Assembly: GCA_905182985.1 (NCBI GenBank)
Contig: CAJJDN010000006.1
Span: forward strand, 769,169 to 833,168
Direction: 5' to 3'
Length of the DNA: 64,000 bases
DNA from: Paramecium sonneborni
Taxonomy: Eukaryota; Ciliophora; Oligohymenophorea; Peniculida; Parameciidae
In this document: one piece after another, positions 24,702-34,178 of the stretch
How the letters are laid out: the number at the start of each line of letters is the position of its first letter
Position numbering within the stretch: position 1 is the stretch's first letter
Translations under genes and position numbers: made by a program
Notes under the pieces: generated by a model
The model's input: the letters and a program-made list of their open reading frames with translations, nothing else
What the model was told of the DNA's origin: nothing
Databases searched by the model: none

Positions 24702-25208
24702 ATGGGTTCCTATTGTTAAAAACAATCTGAAATCAACACTGATTATTAAGAATCTGAGCAAATAGATTTTGTTGATATGAAAATAGATTAAGAAATCCAT
24801 CCTATTAGAGTTCATAAAGGTTTTAGAATGACTCCTCGAAAATATAAATAATCTATGAAGATTGACAAGGCTGTTTCTCTAACATTTCTCTAAGAAGAAT
24901 TGTACAAATACACAAACGAAAATTGTTGCAGTAAGAAAAATATTTATGCGGAGTTAGAATAGAAATAAGAAAACAAGCAAAATTAATAAAACAAATTGAA
25001 AAGTATAATAAAACCTCATTCATCATTTTAAAGGATTTCATCCCTGAAAGTCAATTATTATATAAATTGTTCTGAAAAGTAATTAAGAGTAGGTTAAAGA
25101 TTACATTCTGAAAAATAAGTTAGATTTAACATTCCAAAATAATATAAAAAATCTTCACATTCTTGCTCAGTTCAAAAATCTAGGCTTAGGAAGACTTACA
25201 TTAGATGA
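24702..25208 (+). CDS. 168 aa basic protein with a predicted acylation start (MGSYC)
   Basis: A single 169-codon frame without introns. The N-terminus MGSYCQKQ fits a glycine myristoylation site with an adjacent palmitoylatable cysteine, which would tether it to membranes; this is a prediction from the motif. The rest is basic and Q/K/S-rich (RVHKGFRMTPRKYKQSMKID, SSFQRISSLKVNYYIN, RLHSEKQVRFNIPKQYK). The phrase QVRFNIPK resembles a short PP1-docking RVxF motif. No globular domain is recognised. The last 8 codons fall inside the 1205-bp duplicated segment. Confidence 0.68.
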
Positions 25209-25300
25209 TATTTAATTAAACTCATAATTAAAAACACAAATTCTATAATTTATTAAAAAATAGTTATTAAATTATTTTATCAATTTTAGCTATCAGCTTA

Positions 25301-25615
25301 ATGAAGAATGATAGTCTTTTAATATAATATATTACTAAATTTTAGTTTATATTACATATTTACAGATAATTCTACTCTTATTAATGGATGCTGTATATTA
25401 ATTTTAATAGTAAGGCTTTAAGAAACTATTGCGATAAAGTAACAAAATGGCTTTGTAATCCAAAAAAGTTTAAGATTTTTGAATTAAATAAATAGGCATT
25501 CAGCAGGACAATTTTTCTCATTTTAAAATTTGATCAAAATGCTAATTTGAAAATAATAAGAAAAAAGATAAACTATTAAGTTTTTACCTTATGTAAAAAC
25601 TATAAATTTAAATGA
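25301..25615 (+). CDS. Doubtful 104 aa ORF
   Basis: Within the 680-bp space between two genes a frame of 105 codons (MKNDSLLIQYITKFQFIL to CKNYKFK) is free of TGA. One part looks protein-like (ALRNYCDKVTKWLCNPKK then FKIFELNKQAFSRTIF). With a single stop codon and this base composition such frames arise by chance, so it is weak. It recurs at 26507-26821 in the duplicated copy. Confidence 0.3.
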
Positions 25616-25887
25616 GGAAATGTATTTACAAAAATACAATGTTTACCGCCACTAAAGAATGGTTTAAATCTTATTATTTTAATTTTAAAGGCTTCTAAAA
25701 ATTTTTAATTTATGATAAGCTTGTGAAGTATAAAATTAACAAAATCATCATGGAAAATAAAAAAGAAATTAAGATTTAAAATTTTTTTAAATTTTATTTC
25801 ATTATAATTAACAAAATTATTATTATTGTGAATAAATAGATATTAAATTTTATTAGAAATATATTTTGAAGTCCAAAAAATTTTATC

Positions 25888-26390
25888 ATGAAATCATAAA
25901 ATCCAATTCCAAAAGTAACAAAAAATGTTTTCATAATCAATTAAAAGTATATAATTCTTTTTAGAGATATTAGATCAAATATTATTCAAGACAATCCTAA
26001 TCGATAAAACACACTAAGTAAATAAGAAAACGATTGTGAATTATAAAAATAAATCAAGAGTGCTGAAATTCCATAAGAACTAGAATGTATATTAAGTTTA
26101 TTTTTAGAAAAAGCTCTTAATAATACTGAAGAACCATATTAGCGAATAACTCTATTATATTAAAAGAATAGCATCTAATTATAAGAATACTAAAATTAAA
26201 TAGTTGAATTAAAGGAAAGAATTTAGGCTATCGAATAAAAATTTTTTAATTTGGAAACAACAAATAAGAAAAAAAAAAAGAGAAGAACTGCAGCTGAAAT
26301 TGAAAAAAATTTTGAAGTTAAGTTAGATTCCATTTATTTTTTTAGTGTCCGTATAAAGATTGTTAGAAGTAGTATGGATCTGATGTTTCT
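25888..26390 (+). pseudogene. Truncated duplicate of the C2H2 gene at 27094
   Basis: The same start and coding sequence as 27094-27596, ending at the single N in mid-gene within the zinc finger. It is not an independent gene if the duplication is an assembly error. Confidence 0.75.
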
Positions 26391-26391
26391 N

Positions 26392-27596
26392 TTAGGAAGA
26401 CTTACATTAGATGATATTTAATTAAACTCATAATTAAAAACACAAATTCTATAATTTATTAAAAAATAGTTATTAAATTATTTTATCAATTTTAGCTATC
26501 AGCTTAATGAAGAATGATAGTCTTTTAATATAATATATTACTAAATTTTAGTTTATATTACATATTTACAGATAATTCTACTCTTATTAATGGATGCTGT
26601 ATATTAATTTTAATAGTAAGGCTTTAAGAAACTATTGCGATAAAGTAACAAAATGGCTTTGTAATCCAAAAAAGTTTAAGATTTTTGAATTAAATAAATA
26701 GGCATTCAGCAGGACAATTTTTCTCATTTTAAAATTTGATCAAAATGCTAATTTGAAAATAATAAGAAAAAAGATAAACTATTAAGTTTTTACCTTATGT
26801 AAAAACTATAAATTTAAATGAGGAAATGTATTTACAAAAATACAATGTTTACCGCCACTAAAGAATGGTTTAAATCTTATTATTTTAATTTTAAAGGCTT
26901 CTAAAAATTTTTAATTTATGATAAGCTTGTGAAGTATAAAATTAACAAAATCATCATGGAAAATAAAAAAGAAATTAAGATTTAAAATTTTTTTAAATTT
27001 TATTTCATTATAATTAACAAAATTATTATTATTGTGAATAAATAGATATTAAATTTTATTAGAAATATATTTTGAAGTCCAAAAAATTTTATCATGAAAT
27101 CATAAAATCCAATTCCAAAAGTAACAAAAAATGTTTTCATAATCAATTAAAAGTATATAATTCTTTTTAGAGATATTAGATCAAATATTATTCAAGACAA
27201 TCCTAATCGATAAAACACACTAAGTAAATAAGAAAACGATTGTGAATTATAAAAATAAATCAAGAGTGCTGAAATTCCATAAGAACTAGAATGTATATTA
27301 AGTTTATTTTTAGAAAAAGCTCTTAATAATACTGAAGAACCATATTAGCGAATAACTCTATTATATTAAAAGAATAGCATCTAATTATAAGAATACTAAA
27401 ATTAAATAGTTGAATTAAAGGAAAGAATTTAGGCTATCGAATAAAAATTTTTTAATTTGGAAACAACAAATAAGAAAAAAAAAAAGAGAAGAACTGCAGC
27501 TGAAATTGAAAAAAATTTTGAAGTTAAGTTAGATTCCATTTATTTTTTTAGTGTCCGTATAAAGATTGTTAGAAGTAGTATGGATCTGATGTTTCT
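26392..27596. repeat. Right copy of the 1205-bp duplication
   Basis: Follows the single N at 26391 and equals 25186-26390. This copy runs on into the complete C2H2 gene, so it holds the true right-hand junction. Confidence 0.92.
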
Positions 27597-27747
27597 TTAA
27601 ATTTACATATTAAATTTAAACACAATAGTGGAAGCAAAACTGAACATCAAAAAATAATTGTAATATAATTTTTAATTAAAGAGATAATTACAAGCTGGAG
27701 AACTTGATGAAAAAGATATTCAAAAAATTAATATATCAACTAAATGA
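27094..27747 (+). CDS. Single-finger C2H2 zinc-finger protein, 200 aa
   Basis: Introns 27523-27551 (29 nt) and 27660-27681 (22 nt) leave 201 codons. Residues 1-140 are helical and end in a basic stretch (NKKKKRRTAAEIEKN) that may be a nuclear signal. One finger follows: C144-x4-C149-x12-H162-x4-H167, with K-x-Y-G-S-D-x-S-L and then HIKFKH. This repeats the signature of the protein at 13616-14031, including the preceding basic patch. The C-terminus is acidic (RQLQAGELDEKDIQKI). Binding to nucleic acid or protein is inferred from the finger alone. Confidence 0.78.
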
Positions 27748-27912
27748 ATAATCAAGAACATTCAAATAAAATTTTGATTTAAATTTAGTTCATGTGTTTC
27801 AATATTTTTATTCCGCCTTTTTTTTATTATTTATACAGGTTTTATAATCAAAAATTTAAATTTGAAAGGACATTATTTTTATTAATATAGTTTAAATCAA
27901 TCTGTATAGATT

Positions 27913-28407
27913 ATGTCTAACCTAAATGAAAATAATAGAAAATTGGTTAAAACCAAATAAAGATGGGTATTAATTAAAATGTATAATTAGGAAACTTTAA
28001 CATAGAATATTACAAAAAATAAAAACAAAGAAAGTAATTAAATAGGTTTGAAACATTAAATTGTCAAATCAAATTAAAAGAATAAATAAGTTATTGCTTT
28101 TGAGAAGCGAATTTAATTGCCATCAAGAACAATCAATTAGTATTTAAAAATATCAAAAACAAAAATATGCTCAAATTTAAAATTGCAAGATTCTAAAGGA
28201 TTTGTTAGAGAGTTCAGATGCTATGATGATAAATCATTAAACATTCCTAATTATTTTAATTAAACTATTGCACATGTAAAATATTATTTTTACTTTTAGT
28301 CTTTAGATAATGATTGCTAATCAGATGATGAGCAAGTTTAATTAGCAGTGGATAAGCTTAAATATTTACTTGAAACTTAGTTAAATTAATATCAAAAGTC
28401 TTTTTGA
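27913..28407 (+). CDS. Hypothetical 156 aa basic protein
   Basis: A frame from ATG 27913 (MSNLNENNRKLVKTKQRW) to TGA 28407. A 24-nt GTA...TTTTAG segment at 28276-28299 is probably an intron, but its removal does not change frame and it contains no stop; with it retained the protein is 164 aa. The middle is strongly basic (KHQIVKSNQKNKQVIAFEKR), then FVREFRCYDDKSLNIPNYF. The C-terminus is acidic. No family is recognised. Confidence 0.62.
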
Positions 28408-28794
28408 GATTTTTAAACTTCATTTAAATTATATATTATTTATAAATTGTTTTAATCCTTTCTATATTATGAATAATTTAAAATTTTATAAAATTTTAAT
28501 AGAATATCTAATAAATTTATATTATGAAAGAAGAATAAACTTGAGTTTAGTAAAAATTATTTTCTAAGAATTCTATATATTATGTAATATATAATTAGGA
28601 TTAGAACATATTATTAATAATGAAAATGATGTAATTATTAAATTCATGAATTTATATTTAAATATATATATTTATATTTGTCAAATAAAAAATATTAAAT
28701 TCAGAATTAGTTAAGGTTAATTTCAAAAGAATTATAAAAATAATTTAGAAATTAATTAGCACAGAAATAAAATTTATATTAATTTAATAATTAA
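28408..28794. other. Intergenic region, 387 bp
   Basis: Between two co-oriented genes. It is A+T-rich with a short alternating TA/ATAT tract around 28660-28680. No coding frame or repeat is seen. Confidence 0.45.
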
Positions 28795-29650
28795 ATGGAT
28801 CCAAATACATAAATTAATGAGAGATACACAAAATTGTAAGAGAAATTGAGTACTTTACAATTTGAAGTTGATACAACAAAAGATGCAAAAATAGATGAAA
28901 TTTATGATAGAATCAATTAAGCATAAATTGAATTGAAAGAAATTATTAGTAATTACAGTGAATAACTTGTAATGTTTTCTTGTAAATATAGGGATAATTG
29001 ACAAATTAATTTTCAGATCTTAGCAAATAATTTGAAAAGCAAAATGAAAAATATAGTTCTACACATGAAAAAAAAATAAAGGAGATTAAAAATTTAGAGA
29101 ATAAGCTTTAGAAAAGGCTTGAAGATGACATAAAGGCTAATAAAGAACAAAGTGACTAAGTGCTGTCGAATTATGAACAATAAGTATTTTTTTAAATAAA
29201 AATATTAAAGGTTTAAGAATTACTCTAACAAATAGGATAAGAAATAAAGGTTAGAAATTAATAAGTAAATATAATAAATACAACACTTCAAAACGATCTA
29301 CCAGCTTTGTGGTAATATAATGTATAAGAAAATTAAGAAAGAGTATAAGAAGATTAAGATATTGTTAAAAGAGCTAGCAGTGATATTACTAAACTGTTTG
29401 AATAGACAAATTAAGGAAAATAATAGAGGTAAATTTTATTTATTATTTTGATAGAGAGGATTCAGAAATGAGTATGTTTTCTATGCTGAAAGAAGTGGTA
29501 GTAAGAATCAAAAGTGAATTAGAAGAGGAGAGATAATTGAGGATGGATGGACATGAAGCTTTATTATCAATACTTGAAGAGGCTTATGAAAAAATGGAAG
29601 AAACACATGCAAAAGTTTAATAATAAAAGGCTGCTTTACAAGATAAATGA
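28795..29650 (+). CDS. SF-assemblin-like striated-fibre protein, 259 aa
   Basis: SF-assemblins build striated basal-body-associated fibres in ciliates, algae and apicomplexans. Three introns (28969-28991, 29184-29210, 29429-29454) leave 260 codons. After a short head (MDPNTQINERYTKLQEKLS) the chain is an almost unbroken coiled coil nearly free of proline. It contains DTTKDAKIDEIYDRINQAQ, FEKQNEKYSSTHEKKIKEI and the family-typical C-terminal block LKEVVVRIKSELEEERQLR then EALLSILEEAYEK. Length and heptad pattern fit the family. An unrelated coiled coil is possible but less likely. Confidence 0.75.
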
Positions 29651-29653
29651 AAT

Positions 29654-30813
29654 ATAATATAAAATTAAATTTTTTAGCATATTTAAGAATTTTTGTTAGT
29701 GGTTCTTGTTCAATAAATATTAAGGAATCAATATTATTTACTACTAAATATATCATTACAATTAAATTACCATTTTTAGAAAATGATGAACTTTGTAATT
29801 AGTTTATGACATAAAGCAATAAAGATTTATTCCCCTTATTGATTGAAAATCCAGGTTATCTCTTTTGTCTCTGGATGTGTTTTCTAAATTTCAAGCTATT
29901 TGAATAATATCTTATTTAATATTTATTTGTTTTAAAAAGAAGAATAAACAAGATGTCTGAAGATGCTGAATAGAGTTTTAGAGTTAATGAGATAATTTGG
30001 GCGAAAGTCTTGGGCTGTAAGTATATTATAATTCTTTAGATCCATGGTGGCCTGCAAAAGTAATTATACAAAATCATCTTTTAGATTGCTTCAATTACTG
30101 ATGCGAATGGCAAGAATGGATAATGTTACGAATACAGGGTGAATTTTATTGGAGATACTTCGCAGTATAATTTTTATTTAGCATAATAGTGCCTAATTAA
30201 AGTTTGATAAATTAAAGAAATGGAATCCTAAACCAATACAATAAGAAAATAAAAAGTTAAAAGAATCAATAGATTTAGCTAATAATTTAATTGAAAGGCT
30301 AGAAAAGGCTTAAGAAATTGAATAGGATAATTTAAATGAGCATACATTAAAGGATCTAACAATTAAACTCAACGATCTTGTCTTTAAAAAAAAATCTAAA
30401 TAAGATGTAAATCGATTGTAATTAATTCATAGATCATTCAAATTTTAAATCTAATCAGCAATAATGAAAAATTATCTATTGTAAAATTAAACTTAGGATA
30501 ATAATATTTTGCATTATATTAAGCCTTAAAATATGGAAAAGCAGAAAATTATCTATAATATACATAAGACTTTATTGATTAATTGAAATAAAAAATAGGT
30601 TTCAAATAGCAGCATGATTTTTTGCCAATTTTAAAAAAATAAGAAAAATCCACTCCAAACAGTGATGATACTAAGGAAATCACTGATTCTCCAATTAAGA
30701 AAAAGAAAATTGAAGAAATCTCTAAAGATACACTTTGTTATTAAAATTGATTTTATTTTAATTATTTCTTGGCATAAATTGTCTGTTTCTATTAACTTAG
30801 TGAATTTTTACAG
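29654..30813. repeat. Left copy of an 1160-bp direct duplication
   Basis: Equals 30815-31974, with one N at 30814. It contains the whole PWWP gene and its flanks. Confidence 0.92.
29953..30750 (+). CDS. PWWP-domain protein, 232 aa (first copy)
   Basis: PWWP domains read methylated nucleosomes and DNA. Four introns (30017-30039, 30060-30084, 30165-30189, 30407-30432; 23, 25, 25, 26 nt) leave 233 codons. The domain starts at residue 8: FRVNEIIWAKVLGYPWWPAK, then CYEYRVNFIGDTSHAQLKF and KLKKWNP. A charged coiled coil follows. Next is a helical C-terminal region (ISNNEKLSIVKLNLGQQYFA then LYQALKYGKAENY) that could resemble the integrase-binding-domain fold of LEDGF/HDGF relatives, though that is only a hint. 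It ends with a basic patch (SPIKKKKIEEI). Confidence 0.85.
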
Positions 30814-30814
30814 N

Positions 30815-31974
30815 ATAATATAAAATTAAATTTTTTAGCATATTTAAGAATTTTTGTTAGTGGTTCTTGTTCAATAAATATTAAGGAATCAATATTATTT
30901 ACTACTAAATATATCATTACAATTAAATTACCATTTTTAGAAAATGATGAACTTTGTAATTAGTTTATGACATAAAGCAATAAAGATTTATTCCCCTTAT
31001 TGATTGAAAATCCAGGTTATCTCTTTTGTCTCTGGATGTGTTTTCTAAATTTCAAGCTATTTGAATAATATCTTATTTAATATTTATTTGTTTTAAAAAG
31101 AAGAATAAACAAGATGTCTGAAGATGCTGAATAGAGTTTTAGAGTTAATGAGATAATTTGGGCGAAAGTCTTGGGCTGTAAGTATATTATAATTCTTTAG
31201 ATCCATGGTGGCCTGCAAAAGTAATTATACAAAATCATCTTTTAGATTGCTTCAATTACTGATGCGAATGGCAAGAATGGATAATGTTACGAATACAGGG
31301 TGAATTTTATTGGAGATACTTCGCAGTATAATTTTTATTTAGCATAATAGTGCCTAATTAAAGTTTGATAAATTAAAGAAATGGAATCCTAAACCAATAC
31401 AATAAGAAAATAAAAAGTTAAAAGAATCAATAGATTTAGCTAATAATTTAATTGAAAGGCTAGAAAAGGCTTAAGAAATTGAATAGGATAATTTAAATGA
31501 GCATACATTAAAGGATCTAACAATTAAACTCAACGATCTTGTCTTTAAAAAAAAATCTAAATAAGATGTAAATCGATTGTAATTAATTCATAGATCATTC
31601 AAATTTTAAATCTAATCAGCAATAATGAAAAATTATCTATTGTAAAATTAAACTTAGGATAATAATATTTTGCATTATATTAAGCCTTAAAATATGGAAA
31701 AGCAGAAAATTATCTATAATATACATAAGACTTTATTGATTAATTGAAATAAAAAATAGGTTTCAAATAGCAGCATGATTTTTTGCCAATTTTAAAAAAA
31801 TAAGAAAAATCCACTCCAAACAGTGATGATACTAAGGAAATCACTGATTCTCCAATTAAGAAAAAGAAAATTGAAGAAATCTCTAAAGATACACTTTGTT
31901 ATTAAAATTGATTTTATTTTAATTATTTCTTGGCATAAATTGTCTGTTTCTATTAACTTAGTGAATTTTTACAG
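30815..31974. repeat. Right copy of the 1160-bp duplication
   Basis: Equals 29654-30813 and continues into unique sequence on the right. Probably the same locus sequenced at the ends of two contigs. Confidence 0.92.
31114..31911 (+). CDS. PWWP-domain protein, second copy (probable assembly duplicate)
   Basis: The same gene as 29953-30750 shifted by 1161 bases, introns included, with no difference noticed. A true recent tandem duplication would be expected to have a normal spacer rather than a single N, so it is best counted once. Confidence 0.7.
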
Positions 31975-32564
31975 AAATTTTATTAAAATTTTTTTTGGTA
32001 AAATTATTACCCAGTTAAGAATTAAGTTTAAAATTATTACCCAATAAAGAACTATGCTTTTACATAAACTTCATTTATCATATTATAATCAATAACATCA
32101 TTTTTTTATCAAGGAATGTTCAATTTTTTATTTTAAGAAAATTTTGTTACGCCATCGTTTCTCAGTTCTTTTCTTTTGTGTTTATATCATAATCATGACT
32201 AAATTGAAAATTATGTATAATTCATTCATATTTGCTACATAAAAATTAAGCTTTAATTAAATTTATATAATTAGAAAGCTATAAATATTAGTCCACTTAG
32301 TCTAATTTTTTCTCATATTTTTATAATAAAATAATAAAGATGGTTATAGTGATATTGATTGTTAATAAAATGTTATCTTCTAAATTTGGCTATTTATGAG
32401 GAAACATATATTAAGTTTGAAAAATTATCAAAAATTTGCACAAATGACATTCTAAATAGAGAAAGTAAGTTATCTGTTCTTCTTATATGTATTTGAGTCC
32501 GAATAAGAAAAATGAAAAAATATTTTTATATTTAGAACAAAAAAGAATATAGATAAGTAAAAAT
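31975..32564. other. Intergenic region, 590 bp
   Basis: A short tandem near-repeat containing AAAATTATTACCCA occurs twice around 32000-32045. Otherwise it is A+T-rich sequence in which no frame longer than about 20 codons begins with ATG on plus. No gene was recognised on either strand. Confidence 0.4.
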
Positions 32565-32879
32565 TCATTTATTGTTTTTCTTTATTTTCTTTAGGCATCC
32601 AAAGGCCTATCTTAATTTATTCATTCTAGCTTAGTTTGTTAATTTTTGATGATGCATGATCATCCTATTTACTCTACATCTAAATTCATCAATCTATGTC
32701 TTTGATGAATCAAGGAAGTCTTATGGAATTGTATGAAAGGCATAGTCAAGTTGATCAAGAGCTTTTTCTGAACTTTCAAAAAGAACTGAATGTAGTTTTT
32801 ATTATGGAAGTCTCATAAGAAGTATGAGCATAGTTCTTGATTCTTCAAGTATCTTAGGTTGATTTGATTCTGTTGCCAT
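32565..32879 (-). CDS. Hypothetical 104 aa helical protein
   Basis: An intronless 105-codon frame: MATESNQPKILEESRTMLIL to GCLKKIKKNNK. The base composition is clearly less A+T-rich than its surroundings and CAA is used more than usual, which supports coding. The protein looks like one helical bundle (FESSEKALDQLDYAFHTIPQ, RCRVNRMIMHHQKLTNQARM) with a lysine-rich end. It resembles small mitochondrial or complex-assembly proteins in style, but I cannot name a family. Confidence 0.7.
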
Positions 32880-33407
32880 AGCAAGATGATTTGAATTATT
32901 TTTTAAAAATAATCAAAAATTAACCTTAGTCTTGCTTTATTGTTGTAAATTACAAATCAACCTCAATAAATATAATACTTATTAAATAATACCCTAAAAA
33001 TAGTTATCAAAAACTAGTATTCAAATAAAAAAAAAAACTATTTTTACAAGCTCATCAATATCTATAATGTTAAAAAATGTTAAGAAAAAAATTAATTGTA
33101 GCGTAGCAATTTAAGTTGTTCTTTTTAAAATACAATTATAATATAACTACATTTTTGAGTTCATTTTAAAAGAATTATAAATTTATTGTAAATTATCAAT
33201 AATTTTTACTTATTTTTAATGCAATTTAATACTATTAAATGGTTAGGGTGGGTTGTTAGAGAAATTTAAGATCAATATTTAAGTTTAAAAAATAAAATAA
33301 AATAAATGAGTTAAATATGTTAGAAATCATTCAAATTTAGAAAAAAATAGAATAACAAATATATAGTTTATATTTCTGTGTGTGGTGGAAAAATTCTAAA
33401 ATATATA
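32880..33407. other. Intergenic region, 528 bp
   Basis: A+T-rich apart from a G-rich patch (GGTTAGGGTGGGTTG) near 33241. No supported gene or RNA is seen. Confidence 0.4.
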
Positions 33408-33943
33408 TCAACAATCTTATTATTATTCGATAATAGTTGTTGTAACCATTCTACTTTTATAATACTTAATCAATTCCTTAGGAGCATATTTAGCAACTTC
33501 ATTTGTAAAATATTCTCTAGATTTCGGAATTGTACCATTTGACCTGAGTAACATATAAAATAATACCTTTTTCTCCATTTTACAGTAGCAATTAACTTGC
33601 CATTCATTATGGATTTCTTAACAGATTCAATTTTTTATACTTTGTCACCTTATAAGAAATCTCCATTCTCAACTTTTGGTCCTAATGAGAATGATTATTC
33701 TTTAAAGATATCTAAACTCAAATCATGAATTTTTTATATTTTTGACAATTTAGAGGTTGTCATTAGATTTTATGTAAAGTCATCTTCTCTTTCATATCTA
33801 GTGAAAATATCAATTAAATTATCCAAGTTGTTATTGTATTTTTAAATGTGCTAATCAGCATCTAATATTTCTAATTTTGTTTTCTTTTTTTGATAGTCTT
33901 CTTGTTATTCTAATTGTTGCTTTTTTCTCGTATTCTTTTTCAT
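33408..33943 (-). CDS. Chromo-shadow-domain protein, HP1-related, 170 aa
   Basis: The chromo-shadow domain dimerises and recruits partners in heterochromatin proteins. One 23-nt intron (33544-33566) leaves 171 codons. The N-terminus is a basic coiled coil (MKKNTRKKQQLEQQEDYQ). The C-terminal 75 residues match the shadow fold (GDKVQKIESVKKSIMNGKLI, ATVKWRKRSNGTIPKSREYF, KYAPKELIKYYKSRM). No upstream chromodomain is present within the gene, unlike canonical HP1, although a highly diverged one cannot be excluded. It may act as a partner or competitor of full HP1 proteins (inference). Confidence 0.78.
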
Positions 33944-34178
33944 GATTTATTTTATTTGCTAATAGCGGAAAATTTTTGTGTAAATTTAATTATAAAATAC
34001 ATATTAAATATTTTCCCAACTATATTTTAATATAATATACATACAAAAACATTCTGAGGAATTATTTTTAAAAACTATTTGAATTCCTGAAATTTTTAAT
34101 GGAAAATATTTTGAAATTTGAATTATAAGAATTAATTATATTTTCCATAATATAAAATTTATACTATTATATTATAAG

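Larger units (their letters stand above)
25186..26390. repeat. Left copy of a 1205-bp direct duplication
   Basis: Repeats exactly at 26392-27596 with a single N between the copies. It carries the end of the gene at 24702, an intergenic stretch and the first 168 codons or so of the C2H2 gene, cut off at the N. Confidence 0.92.

Noticed and set aside
29953..31911. Tandem duplication of a PWWP gene as a biological event
   Set aside because: The two copies show no difference I could find and are separated by exactly one N, like two other places in the window; assembly overlap is simpler.
33236..33260. G-rich patch resembling telomere repeat
   Set aside because: GGTTAGGGTGGGTTG is not a tandem array of the Paramecium GGGGTT/GGGTTT unit and lies inside dense gene territory.
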